This document shows, piece by piece, positions 21,177-31,590 of a DNA stretch of 64,000 bases. The position numbers were made by a program, and so were the translations under genes. Origin of the DNA: Dolomedes plantarius (Eukaryota > Arthropoda > Arachnida > Araneae > Dolomedidae). The stretch is from positions 620,501 to 684,500 of the forward strand of contig OU015494.1 of NCBI GenBank assembly GCA_907164885.2, read 5' to 3'. Every line of letters starts with the position of its first letter. The stretch's first letter is position 1. Under the pieces are notes generated by a model. That model searched no databases. It was not told the origin of the DNA and saw only the letters and a list, made by a program, of their open reading frames with translations.

Positions 21177-21989
21177 TGTGATAACGTGGCCACAGCGCCT
21201 TTCAAAAGTATTGACTTCATTTTAGAGACACAAGACACCAGAGATTCTTGTTTAACTTACGTCCTTTATTGGACTAATAAAATTATATACAGAGTTATTT
21301 ACAAGTAGTAGATGGGCACCTTACACGTGCAAAACGAACTCGCTAAGCTCATAGCTAAATCTCAGCTCCCGAGCCTCCAGTCAAAACGACTCGAAAGTTC
21401 TCTCCGGTTCCTGGTCTCTCCCTGTGTCTCTGCGTTCTCCTCTCGGGAGTCGGCGATCCCCTCTTTATAAAAGCCTCGCGCTCCTGGTGACAATCCGCTA
21501 GGCCGCTGACGTCATCTCGCTCCTGACTTCTCCTTCAGCTGTCTTGCCTCAGGCTGAAACGACATCTCAGAGTCGGTTCCCTTTGTCGGCCGCGGTCCCC
21601 TTTCAACGGGACATCTACCCTGCCTCTTGATGGACGGTCTCGTTAACGATGTTTTTCCAAGTTACCTTACCGTAATTGGAGCTGAAAGACTGCATAGGCC
21701 CATCACCCGGTCTTTGTTGGCCTGAAAAATGTACGTTTCTCTGGAACAGAAAACATTATTAACAGGTCTTTCTACGGAGATCATCTGCCGCCAAGACCGC
21801 TGAACCCCTCGGCCAGTTTGCCTTTTCCATATTGTTCTCCGAACAACACATGAGGAATGGAGGCAATCACGTCTCCCGCACGAAGAATGTGTAGACTACA
21901 TCACACACACCGCTTAACCTTTCTGCCCATTTTACAGAATAGCAAGGAAGGAGTGGAGGTATGTGTCAACAAAGGTTGCCGCTGCCACA
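21177..21989 (-). repeat. 3' LTR of the gag-only element, 813 bp
   Basis: On the minus strand it contains TATAAAG near 21465 and an AATAAA signal near 21270, a plausible promoter and polyadenylation signal. The segment 21199-21302, which includes the AATAAA, is absent from the other LTR. Confidence 0.9.
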
Positions 21990-22003
21990 ACTCCTCCCCC
22001 CTA
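21990..22003 (-). promoter_or_regulatory. Polypurine tract of the gag-only element
   Basis: The minus strand reads TTAGGGGGGAGGAGT immediately before the 3' LTR. Confidence 0.8.
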
Positions 22004-24011
22004 AAAGTCTTTTTAAACATTAAAAAGGCTAAAGGCAAGTTCAGTAGGTCCATTTAGGAAAGCCCACAAGAAACCATTCCCAAGAGGTCATTATCCTTTG
22101 GCTTTCTTAAGCCCTAACTCAAAAGAGTCACAACCGCCTATTTTAGACTTCACTAAAAACCCTAACTGCCCTCAGTCTGAGACACAATAATACAACACCT
22201 TTACACATAATAAATTCATACATGGTTAAAACACAACACACATAAAGCATTATCATTTTAAGGTATTTTCACAGTTATCATTACAATACATTCCTCAATC
22301 TTAACTTACTTAACAATCATTTCTAAGATTTCTACCCCAATTAATTAATCGGACATATTTTAACTACGTTGTAACACATGGAACAAATATTACTCAACAG
22401 ACAGACCCTGTCCTCACTAAAAACATGACAGTATTGCACATGAGATTACAACACAGATATCAAAATTATATAATCAAACTTATATACACTTATATAAACT
22501 CATAAAATCATTTAGTTACTTAACATCTTAATTACATGCTAAAATTATCCGTCATTGTCACTGAACTTAAAATGAACCTTTACCAAAACTACCATTCCTT
22601 GTAATAAAATAAACACTCAAACAACTATGTGTCACCTCCAGGTATACAGCACCTGACTACAGGGTTTCGGCAACACTGGCCCACCCAACCAAAACCGATG
22701 ACTAACACATAGATTTTCAATACCATTTTAAAATTACTCAGTTTACATAAAATTTGACACCTTTAAATACAGCATGTTTGACTCAAAACTCTAACAGGTG
22801 ATGCTTAATTCCTGATAGGTCCATTTAAAATAGTACACACATTACACATGACACTGCCTTTACGCAGGACATGAAACACTATTACATAAAATTTCAACAA
22901 CAAAAGAAATGCAACACAATATACCTAACAAATTCAACACAATGTTAAACTTACAACCTGCTCGTCCAAAGACTCACAGTTTTCTTTCTAACTACAGGAC
23001 ATTTGAATTTTTTTTCCATTTTATCAAACAATATTTAAAATTTTTCCATTTAGGCGTTGGTCCACAAAACTGACTCAACAACTAGAAACCTCAGACTCCT
23101 ACAGTCTATATTAGTTTTAACAAGATTTTCATCTTTAATTTTTCTTTCAACAAAATGGATCAACTTATATTATTCATGGTCTATATCAAATACCTAACCT
23201 TGAATTGAATATCAAACAAACAAAAATTTTACTTTCATGGAAACATGGATCCAAACAAAATTCTTCACATTTTAAATTGTTTAGCAGCAATAAGGGTTCC
23301 AACCCCAACATCCTTCTCTGATTAATTCCATCAAAGAACTAAAGGATCCAGACAAAAGAAATTCACTCATCATGAGAGCGGGCCTTTCTTTCGAACACAA
23401 CCCTGTTTTCATATGGAAGTTTCTTATTACTTTTGCTACTTTAACAACACCTAGAACAGAAATCTCGTTCCAGTACATATTTAAACAATTTACTTCCATT
23501 ACACTTGATATTCCAATTTCACTAATTACATAAAATTACTTGACCCACAAATGGTAAATTAAGATTCATATAACATAGAATCTACACGATTTATTAGGAT
23601 TTTCACCTATCGGTTCATCCAGAACTAAAAACCTAACAATAGACAAAACCGTCTAAGTTTCCATTTACGATACAGAACAGTCACACAATTGGACAAAATA
23701 CAACAAAAAAAAACCTTAAATACTTTTCACCGTTGAACACAATGCAAATCGTTAAATAATTTCCATACATCAATAATCAATATTAATTGGCCATCTTACT
23801 CATGGATGCACAAATAAATTAAACTTAATTACAAAAATTCATCACAATAAATCCAATAATCACAATAATCACTATACATTCAATTCTTAGGCTATGAAAT
23901 TACCAACATATTTAAAGTCGTACAATTCATCACAATTATAATTATATCATTATTTATTAAATTATGTATTCACACTCAATTTAATACATTTCAGCAACAC
24001 AATTTTACAAT
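22004..24011. other. Non-coding interior of the gag-only element
   Basis: About 2 kb of AT-rich sequence without a convincing frame on either strand. In an autonomous relative this position would hold pol. Confidence 0.5.
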
Positions 24012-25592
24012 TTATACCTTAAGATCCTCATAACCATCCTCATAACCTAAATTTTCCTCACTATTCTCAAGTAAGGTGCAAATGTATACAATAGCTTTCC
24101 CTGCGATAACTGCCATAATTGTTTCATAATGCGTCGCTACAATTACAACCATTTCTGCTACAATAGGGAGAAGGGTATCCATCTTGCCGAAAAAACCTAT
24201 TCTGTATCTGACCTTTTTCCGTGACTTATAATTCCACAGTTTGACCACTTCGGGGTTCCCTAAACGCGGCTCTAACCAAATGGCAGGATGACATCGTGAT
24301 TTACCCTTCCCATAGTTAGTCTCGCCATTTAGCTTATTGTCTAAAACCTTCCCATTACAGGGTTTCCCTTCATTAACCCTTAATCTTTCCGGTGGGTTCT
24401 CTTGTTCTCCCAAAAACCGTATGGGGGAACTTTCCCTTTTCGCCACGCGAATACTACTCTCTGTTTTCCCCTGATACCCGTACAAAACGCCTCGTACGAA
24501 CAAAAACCTTTCAGGTTCAATACAGCCGTCCCTCGACTCCTGTTTTCCTGGAATCGGTACGCGCGATTCACATTTTCCCCTTTTAGCCTCCGAAAATCGG
24601 ACTAGCTTGCCCCGTTCCACGCTAAACTCGGAGTTTTTAGGGTCGCTCGCTTTTTCCCAAAGGGACTTCAAGGAGGGACAATTGACTTGCGCTTCGCCAA
24701 AATCAGATTCGGAAACTTGCACTAAACCCGTTTTCCCCAATTCGTTCGCCTCCCCCAGAATGAGCGGTCTTTCTGAATGCGATTCTCCCAATTCTTTTGT
24801 CCCGTCAGGAGCTACTTTCGACTTTACATTTTCCGACTCGTTTTCCCTACAATCAATTTTTCCGGGTAATTTAGTTGGTCGGATTAAAACTCCGGCTTTC
24901 CCAACCTCCTCAGGACTCACCAGCTTAGAGTTACTGCTTTTACCTAAATTAGTTTCAACGCTAACCCCACTATCCGTTTTATTCTCCCGAATAGCCATAC
25001 TAGGCGAATTTTCTGGACCTGTGTCCCCTGTGCTAAAGCTATCCGCTTCAACTGGTTTAATCGCAATTTCCTCGTAAAATTTTATTGATTGCAAAAATTC
25101 TCTTAAAATTAACAACTCTTCACTATGACGTAACTTAAGTTCATCTCGAATGCCGAATTCTACTTCACTCTCAAGATCAAAGTTTAATTGTTTTAGATTT
25201 TCTATAGTCTCTTTATGGTTTCGCACAAATGACTCTTTGTCAAATTTGAATTCCTCTGACATTCCCGCGACTAAAGTTTTAACATCAGGGTCTAACGAAG
25301 TTCCCGAGGTCCCTCTGATTCTCGCCAGTTCCAACGCTCTATGTCGTTTTCGCTTTTCTAATTCCCAAGCTAGTTTTTCTCTTTGTTCTTCCCTTTGTCT
25401 ATCCAACAAAATTGATTCTAGAGAATTTTTCGCATATTGTTCGTCAAAATCTGACGCTCCTACAATTTGCCTTATAATTCTTAGCTTTATGTCTGACATC
25501 GACACATTAGCATCGAATTTTGCTGCCAATGTCAGCAGGACACTTTTAGTATATCTAGCTAGAAATAGCTCCATTTCGGTAAATTCTGCCAT
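24012..25592 (-). CDS. Gag-like protein of the non-autonomous LTR element
   Basis: Start chosen at MAEFTEMELF, since eight upstream in-frame codons are unlike other gags; 526 codons. The N-terminal 100 residues resemble the start of arthropod gypsy gag proteins, including LARYTKSVLLTLAAKFD and a charged helix with EREEQREKLAWELEKRKR-like composition. The central 250 residues are Ser/Glu/Lys-rich and look disordered. Around residue 300 is AQVNCPSLKSLWEKAS, like the linker that precedes the zinc-binding domain of gypsy integrases, followed by FLFVRGVLYGYQ. The protein ends with a hydrophobic stretch (LLPIVAEMVVIVATHYE, then AVIAGKAIVYICTLL) and an acidic tail. No protease or polymerase motif is present. 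This looks like a gag fused to scraps of pol after deletion. The role of the hydrophobic end is unknown. Confidence 0.7.
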   Translation of the reverse strand: MAEFTEMELFLARYTKSVLLTLAAKFDANVSMSDIKLRIIRQIVGASDFDEQYAKNSLESILLDRQREEQREKLAWELEKRKRHRALELARIRGTSGTSLDPDVKTLVAGMSEEFKFDKESFVRNHKETIENLKQLNFDLESEVEFGIRDELKLRHSEELLILREFLQSIKFYEEIAIKPVEADSFSTGDTGPENSPSMAIRENKTDSGVSVETNLGKSSNSKLVSPEEVGKAGVLIRPTKLPGKIDCRENESENVKSKVAPDGTKELGESHSERPLILGEANELGKTGLVQVSESDFGEAQVNCPSLKSLWEKASDPKNSEFSVERGKLVRFSEAKRGKCESRVPIPGKQESRDGCIEPERFLFVRGVLYGYQGKTESSIRVAKRESSPIRFLGEQENPPERLRVNEGKPCNGKVLDNKLNGETNYGKGKSRCHPAIWLEPRLGNPEVVKLWNYKSRKKVRYRIGFFGKMDTLLPIVAEMVVIVATHYETIMAVIAGKAIVYICTLLENSEENLGYEDGYEDLKV

Positions 25593-26106
25593 AATTTCCC
25601 CAATTTTCAATAACACTATAAGGTTCTATATACTATTTCCGAATACCAAATAATTGCTGTCAGGAATTTCTAACACATAAATCCCTATTATTTCTCTATA
25701 AAACCTTCAAACATTTAACACATACCATTACACAATTATTGTAATAAAACCTTAAAACATGTATTACATAATCATAAATATCATAACTATAATTTCGAAA
25801 ATGCCTGTCACATATACCACAACAGTTATACACTATGATATTTAAATCGCTAGAACTTGTACTTAACTACTAATGTTTCAACGAACTTACATAACAACAT
25901 ATACAAGAATAAACGCTCTTAATCTACCGTTATGCCTCTGACACAACAAATATATAAAACATGCACAATATCACACAATTCCAGAAAACACATGCATACA
26001 CAAAATTTTCATTTATTTATAGTATCGCCGGTGATATGTGTCCCACACTGAGCGCTTCCTGTGCACCAAAGGCACTGTGAGATTTACTATGAATTCTCAC
26101 AAAACT

Positions 26107-26607
26107 TTCCTGTTTAATCCCTAAACAGAGGTTTTCTTTTAAAACCTAACTTTGGGAGATTTATCTCAAAATCACCCCAAAAGAAATCCCTTTCCTGTTT
26201 AAATCCTTAAACAGAGATTTTCTTAAAACTTAAACTTGGGAGATTTAACTCAAAATCACCCCACGAGAAATCCCTTTCCTGTTTAAATCCATAAACAGAG
26301 ATTTTCTCAAAATTTAACCTTGGGAGATTTAACTCAAAATCACCCCACGAGAAATCCCTTTCCTGTTTAAATCCATAAACAGAGATTTTCTCAAAATTTA
26401 ACCTTGGGAGATTTAACTCAAAATCACCCCACGAGAAATCCCTTTCCTGTTTAAATCCATAAACAGAGATTTTCTCAAAATTTAACCTTGGGAGATTTAC
26501 CTAAAAATCACCCCCAAAAAAAATCCCTTTTCTGTTTAAAACCCTTAAACAGAGATTTTCTTGAAACTTAACCTTGGGAGATTTATCTCAAAATCACCCA
26601 AAAAGTA
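26107..26607 (-). repeat. Six tandem copies of an 84-bp unit in the 5' leader
   Basis: Units start near 26109, 26194, 26278, 26362, 26446 and 26531, a period of 84-85 bp. The middle three are almost identical and the outer ones diverge. Each unit keeps an inverted repeat, CTGTTTA, 5-7 bases, TAAACAG, followed by TTGGGAGATTT and CAAAATCACCC. They lie between the primer-binding site and gag. Confidence 0.92.
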
Positions 26608-27131
26608 ACTTGATTTCTAAAAATCAATAACATATATACAATACAAAAAGGAACTTTAAACCATCGTTTAATACCTAAACAATTAATTCCTTTGTGATTC
26701 CTTCGAATCACTTGCATTACTTAACTAATTTTCCTAAACCTTCACAGGCTTAAATTTCGGACCCCTCGACGAAGAGCTGAAATTAACTATCTAAATTCTC
26801 TGAATTATCAGGCTAATTCCAACTAGTCAACCCCACAATTTACTGCCCCTTGACGATATTTCGCGCAGACCTCTTGGAAGATTTCAAAATAGGCTCACCT
26901 TCGGTTATCATTGCATCAGTTGATCAGGCTGGCGTTTGACTTCCGCTCGGCTTCCCTTATCCTTCTTCTAATCCGTCTGGCTTTTCCTCGTCTGCCCGCA
27001 AATTCCGTAGACTTCCGTTGACTTCTGCATTTGTCGGTTCTTCACCTGGATATCCTCCCAGCACCGCTTTCTCACTCCTCGTCGTTGGTCCGCCGTGTGT
27101 TCGCCTGCTATTTTACGCTAGCAGACAATCC

Positions 27132-27147
27132 ACACCTTCTGCCACCA
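27132..27147 (-). promoter_or_regulatory. Primer-binding site of the gag-only element
   Basis: On the minus strand TGGTGGCAGAAGGTGT begins two bases after the 5' LTR. The tRNA was not identified. Confidence 0.6.
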
Positions 27148-27149
27148 GC

Positions 27150-27858
27150 TGTGATAACGTGGCCACAGCGCAAGTAGTAGATGGGCACCTTACACGTGCA
27201 AAACGAACTCGCTAAGCTCATAGCTAAATCTCAGCTCCCGAGCCTCCAGTCAAAACGACTCGAAAGTTCTCTCCGGTTCCTGGTCTCTCCCTGTGTCTCT
27301 GCGTTCTCCTCTCGGGAGTCGGCGATCCCCTCTTTATAAAAGCCTCGCGCTCCTGGTGACAATCCGCTAGGCCGCTGACGTCATCTCGCTCCTGACTTCT
27401 CCTTCAGCTGTCTTGCCTCAGGCTGAAACGACATCTCAGAGTCGGTTCCCTTTGTCGGCCGCGGTCCCCTTTCAACGGGACATCTACCCTGCCTCTTGAT
27501 GGACGGTCTCGTTAACGATGTTTTTCCAAGTTACCTTACCGTAATTGGAGCTGAAAGACTGCATAGGCCCATCACCCGGTCTTTGTTGGCCTGAAAAATG
27601 TACGTTTCTCTGGAACAGAAAACATTATTAACAGGTCTTTCTACGGAGATCATCTGCCGCCAAGACCGCTGAACCCCTCGGCCAGTTTGCCTTTTCCATA
27701 TTGTTCTCCGAACAACACATGAGGAATGGAGGCAATCACGTCTCCCGCACGAAGAATGTGTAGACTACATCACACACACCGCTTAACCTTTCTGCCCATT
27801 TTACAGAATAGCAAGGAAGGAGTGGAGGTATGTGTCAACAAAGGTTGCCGCTGCCACA
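27150..27858 (-). repeat. 5' LTR of the gag-only element, 709 bp
   Basis: Identical by eye to 21177-21989 except that 104 bp (21199-21302 of the other LTR) are missing after CACAGCGC. Confidence 0.9.
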
Positions 27859-27862
27859 AGAC

Positions 27863-28051
27863 CATAAACATTGACGACGGACCAGTTGTTAGTAATTAAC
27901 AACGTTTTTATTAACCAAATAATTTTAAACAAAGTAAATGGGGAAATTTCCCGCTCGTGGAATGACATCCACACAAAGCAACGTTTTGGTTACTACTGAA
28001 GTATTTTTGTCTACGTCATATCAGACGCCGCCTAGCGCATGCGCTCAGACA
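27863..28051 (-). repeat. BEL-C 5' LTR, outer fragment
   Basis: 189 bp. Differs from the 3' LTR at two bases (near 27914 and 27921). Confidence 0.92.
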
Positions 28052-28168
28052 TGCGTAGTTTTCAAACTGCATGTATAAAAAAAAATTCCCGTTGCTACTC
28101 AGTAAAAGACAAATCACATTACTAAAAGAATACCAGCACCACTGAGGTAACAGATGTGATTTCTAACA
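28052..28168 (-). repeat. BEL-D 3' LTR, proximal half
   Basis: On the minus strand it begins TGTTAGAAATC right after a polypurine tract (28169-28182, AAAAGGTGGGGGAA) and runs to the TGCGT site where BEL-C inserted. It continues at 15313-15412. Confidence 0.7.
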
Positions 28169-28262
28169 TTCCCCCACCTTTTAAAATCGGTAACTTTTAA
28201 AAACAAAATACATAAGACATTTATAATAACATTAACATAAAACTTAAAACATTTATAAAATA

Positions 28263-29631
28263 CACTGCAGTCCATTCAAATTGCAACATCATGGAGGAGG
28301 GATGATACAAACGTCAAATTCGCATGAAAGGAAGACGATGCTGGGATATGCAAATGATTAGCATTTAAGCGAAATCGAACGACCCATGAAAAAAACGGCA
28401 TCTCAAACTCAGCGGGTTTCTCATTCGGAAATCGCATTTAAATGTTGGTTGTTTGTGAGAAGATCGTGTTATGCCTCGTATAATAAGGAGAAACGGCTAA
28501 CAACGAGTGACGGAATTCAATAGCAGCAGGATAGTGGCCTATCGAGAATGCGGTTTATCGTTCCGCGATATTGCTACTAGCATTGGTTGGAATCGAACGA
28601 CTGTCATGCGAATATGGAATCAGTGGGTTCAGCAGGGTCATACTAAACGCCATACAGGATCTCAACGGCCCCCCGCCACTAACGCCCGAGAGTTGTCAGG
28701 TTGGCCTTGCAAGATCGTACAACCACATTACGGACCTTCAGTCAGGAAATGGGCTTGTTTGAAGCACGACAAGTATCCGCAGGACAGTGCGACGATGTCT
28801 GGAGTAGCACGGATTGTCTGCACGGTGACCATTATTGCGGCTTCACTTGACACTGCAGCATAGAGTCGCGCGGCGAAAAAACTGGATACGACTGGACCCA
28901 ACGACAAAACTGGATACAGGAATGGCACCACGTCGTCTTTTCAGATGAGTTCCGGTTCTGCGTGAAGCATCATGATGGATGTATCCGTGTCTGCAGGCAC
29001 CGAAGAGAACTCACGCGGCCTGCTTTCATTCGATATTGTCATACGGGCCCTGCATGTCGTGTGATGGTATAGGCAGCCATTGGGTACAGGACACGAACAC
29101 CTCTTGTTCACGTCGTAGGAAATCTGAACAGCCAGTGTTACATTTCTTAGGTGGCTGTGAGATCTTCGAGGCCTCGGAGATGTCATCTTTCAACAAGATA
29201 ACACAAGATTGCATGTTGCCCATCGTGTCCTGACCTACCTCGACACAGGAGTTGCCTTGACTGTTGCCCTGGCCAGCATGTTCTCCAAATCCCTCACCCA
29301 CTGAAAACATCAGGTCATGGGTTGCTGAGAGACTGGGCAGCCACCGCTCTCCGGCCACTACGATTGATGAAGTGGGGCATAGACTTGAAGCAGCATGGAA
29401 TGTCTTCTTCATATCAGTCATTCAAGCCCAGTTCGACTCGGTGCCTAACCGGATTAAAGCCCTGTTAGCTGCCAGAAGCGGCAGCTGTGTGTACTAATTT
29501 CGGACTCTGTATACCCCAAATTGCCAACAAATTTAATCATGTTTTCTTCCTACTATGCTGTATACATACAATAAGTAAAGTTTTGTTATTTGCTTTCCTT
29601 CCTGGTGTTGTAATTTTAATGGCCAGCAGTG
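28263..29631 (+). mobile_element. Tc1-like DNA transposon inserted in the BEL-D 3' untranslated region
   Basis: Flanked by TA on both sides (28261-28262 and 29632-29633), the Tc1/mariner target duplication. The ends are imperfect inverted repeats: CACTGCAGTCCATTCAAATT on the left and CACTGCTGGCCATTAAAATT read inward from the right. Length 1,369 bp. The left subterminal region contains GATATGCAAATGATTA. Confidence 0.9.
28507..29500 (+). pseudogene. Tc1-type transposase, frameshifted
   Basis: The N-terminal helix-turn-helix region is open at 28507-28863 (RIVAYRECGLSFRDIA, GWNRTTVMRIWNQW), closely like the transposase at 53533-54516. Beyond about 28680 the frame is lost repeatedly. The DDE domain can still be traced: VVFSDEFRFCVKHHDG near 28940, CHTGPACRVMV near 29040 and a C-terminal end near 29490. 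Several frameshifts and stops make it inactive. Confidence 0.85.
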
Positions 29632-29756
29632 TACTTAAAGCATTTATAATACACTTTAAAATTAATTAAAGTCTTAAAATGGTTTCACATATTAAGTCTG
29701 CTTATAGGCTTGGATATACGACCATTTTAGAGTTATTTTCTGTTCTTTTCAATCAG

Positions 29757-30603
29757 TCGATGCGCTGGTCTTTAGTAATCAGTTCAGCATTCTCTGCTTT
29801 TGAAGGTATATCTGTCATTTCTGTTATATCCCCACTATTGATTTCCAGTTGATATAATCTTTGAACTGACCTCAGCATGTTTCCTTTAGTAACTTTTACA
29901 CAAAGTGGATGGCTGATGGAATCCTGACCACGAAATATCTCTATGACTTTGGCAAGATCCTATTCTAATCTCTTTTTGTCGTCGCTGCCAACAAGTACAA
30001 TGTCACCTAACTGTATATTGTCTAGATTAATTAATTTTCTTGTTTGAACGAAGGAAACCGAGATATTTTTCTTAAATCTCAGTCTAAGGGCTTCCCTCAT
30101 TTTCTGCAAATAATTCCACCTTTTTGACAGACTAATCGATTCCAACTGATCCAAATCTTTAGTGTCATTACCAGCAAGACTCTGCAGAAGAATCGAGGGG
30201 TTAAGCATACCTAATTGCTCTGAATCTTCAGAAACATGTTAGAGGACGATTATTCATCAAAGATTCACACTCACAGATAAAGATAATTACCTCTTCATAC
30301 GTAGCTTAAATAAGCGCCTAAGTTTTTTTCTAAGAAAATCTTTCAAAATTCTAATCAAACATTCCCAATAGTCTCTCCCCCATGAAACTGTAGTCGGGTT
30401 AAACTTCTATTTTATACATTTTAAACTACATTCCTGTTGAATTTTATCCCAATCTGCCTGCTTCGGGGCTTTGTTTACGCCAACGAAATTAGTTCCGTTG
30501 TCTGAGTAAATAACAGATACTCTTTCTCTTCTGACAGTGAATCTTCGTAGAGTTTGTATGATGTCGCAGAGTTTTTGCGACATCAAAAGAGCAGAGGATA
30601 AAG
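29757..30603 (-). pseudogene. BEL-D integrase core and pol C-terminus
   Basis: Minus-strand remnant. The integrase core part has VIYSDNGTNFVGVN near 30500 (second acidic residue) and a WGRDYWECLIRIL region near 30370 (E position). Then come a degraded stretch with frame changes, the LNPSILLQSLAGND segment near 30200, and the terminal VQRLYQLEI near 29850, ending at 29757. The N-terminal half of integrase continues at 34330 after about 3.7 kb of inserted DNA. Confidence 0.85.
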
Positions 30604-31590
30604 TGGAAAAATGTGTGGGAAAAATAAGATAATTGAAAAGAAACAAGAACGGAATAGATTTGCCACATGGAAAATGGAAGTCGAGGTAATTACAAGGACA
30701 GGAAATAGGAAGGGAGCATACAAGAAGGAGTTTGAAAACGGAAATGGAATGTAAGTAGAGGGCAGTTTAAAAGAAGTTATAGATGCAAATATACCGATGA
30801 AGATATCTAAACGATGAGCGTAATAATGACCTGGCAAAATTAAATAATTCAATAGATACTAATTGCGCACGTCATGTGAATGGGAAAGGAGGTCCACTGC
30901 AATTAGCGAAGGGGAAAAAGGACGTACCATGTGGAGAGTTGAAAAATTACTAAATCAATTTCCCGACCGTGAGAAAGGCGAAAAAGAGCTTATGCATCGA
31001 TTCCGGGAAATGAGGTAGGAGGCTGTAGCTATAGACGCAGGTATGAAAGAAAGAAACCCACAAACCAATAAAAAGAAGAAGAAATGAATTTCTCAATGAA
31101 CAACGAGAAGGAGGCGCCCAAAAAACCAATGAAAAAAAAAGATATAAAATAAGAAGATATTATTAATTAATTGAGATATAGAGCCATATAGCCAGAGCTG
31201 CTTGTGTTGAATACGCTGAAAGGTAGAAGGAGCTCGGATACAATAATATTATGGCTGCGGTATCAAGGCACTGAAGATAGCAAAACCAGTAGCCGGCTAG
31301 GGAAGCGGAGATTCCGAGGAGCGGAGATCGAATACATGATCGTGTGTGTGTGTTGCTCCAGCAAAACATCCGATAGCCTGAGACGGAGTGTGGTCGAGGA
31401 GAAAGCCAATGAGACGGAGATGATTTACTACTGAGGAGGCCCAGCGATGATGACCGATATTCGACTCTCGCCGAAATAGCTGACAGATACCTGCACATAG
31501 ATGAGCAAGAAGCGCAATTCATCGTGTTCAAGAATGTATTGTGACTTTTTCAATGTGTTGTAAGATTGCCCGAGGAAAGGTGTATCCCCA
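30604..31590. other. Unassigned insert, left part
   Basis: Interrupts the BEL-D integrase. Short frames on both strands show no recognisable domain. Together with 33784-34329 it probably represents one older insertion of about 1.5 kb, later hit by the transposon at 31591-33783. Confidence 0.35.

Larger units (their letters stand above)
21177..27858 (-). mobile_element. Gag-only (non-autonomous) LTR retrotransposon nested in the BEL-C LTR
   Basis: A 6.7-kb LTR element in minus orientation with a 4-bp target duplication, AGAC (21173-21176, 27859-27862). LTRs run TGTGGCAGCGG...CGTTATCACA on the minus strand. A polypurine tract (AGGGGGGAGGAG) abuts the 3' LTR and a TGG-initial primer site abuts the 5' LTR. 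The only substantial frame is a 526-codon gag-like protein. There is no protease, RT or integrase core. The 1.5-kb leader holds six tandem 84-bp repeats. About 2 kb between the frame and the 3' LTR is AT-rich and apparently non-coding. Enzymes must come from a relative, presumably gypsy-type by the 4-bp duplication. Confidence 0.88.
15418..28051 (-). mobile_element. BEL-C: BEL/Pao retrotransposon, near-intact, itself interrupted
   Basis: A minus-strand BEL element with two 225-bp LTRs flanked by the exact 5-bp duplication TGCGT (15413-15417 and 28052-28056). Removing the gag-only element at 21177-27862, including one copy of its AGAC duplication, restores a 225-bp right LTR of the same length as the left one. 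By eye the two LTRs differ at only 2 positions, so insertion was recent. Without the nested insert the element is about 5.9 kb. Its LTR begins TGTCTGAGCGC on the minus strand after a GGCCGGGCGGCA tract, and ends AAAAGACA. Confidence 0.92.

Noticed and set aside
24392..25653. Plus-strand open frames of 60-170 codons
   Set aside because: They are antisense shadows of the gag-like gene at 24012-25592 and show no domain.
26107..26607. Regular direct repeats resembling a CRISPR array
   Set aside because: The whole 84-bp unit repeats with no variable spacers, and it lies in the leader of a eukaryotic LTR element.
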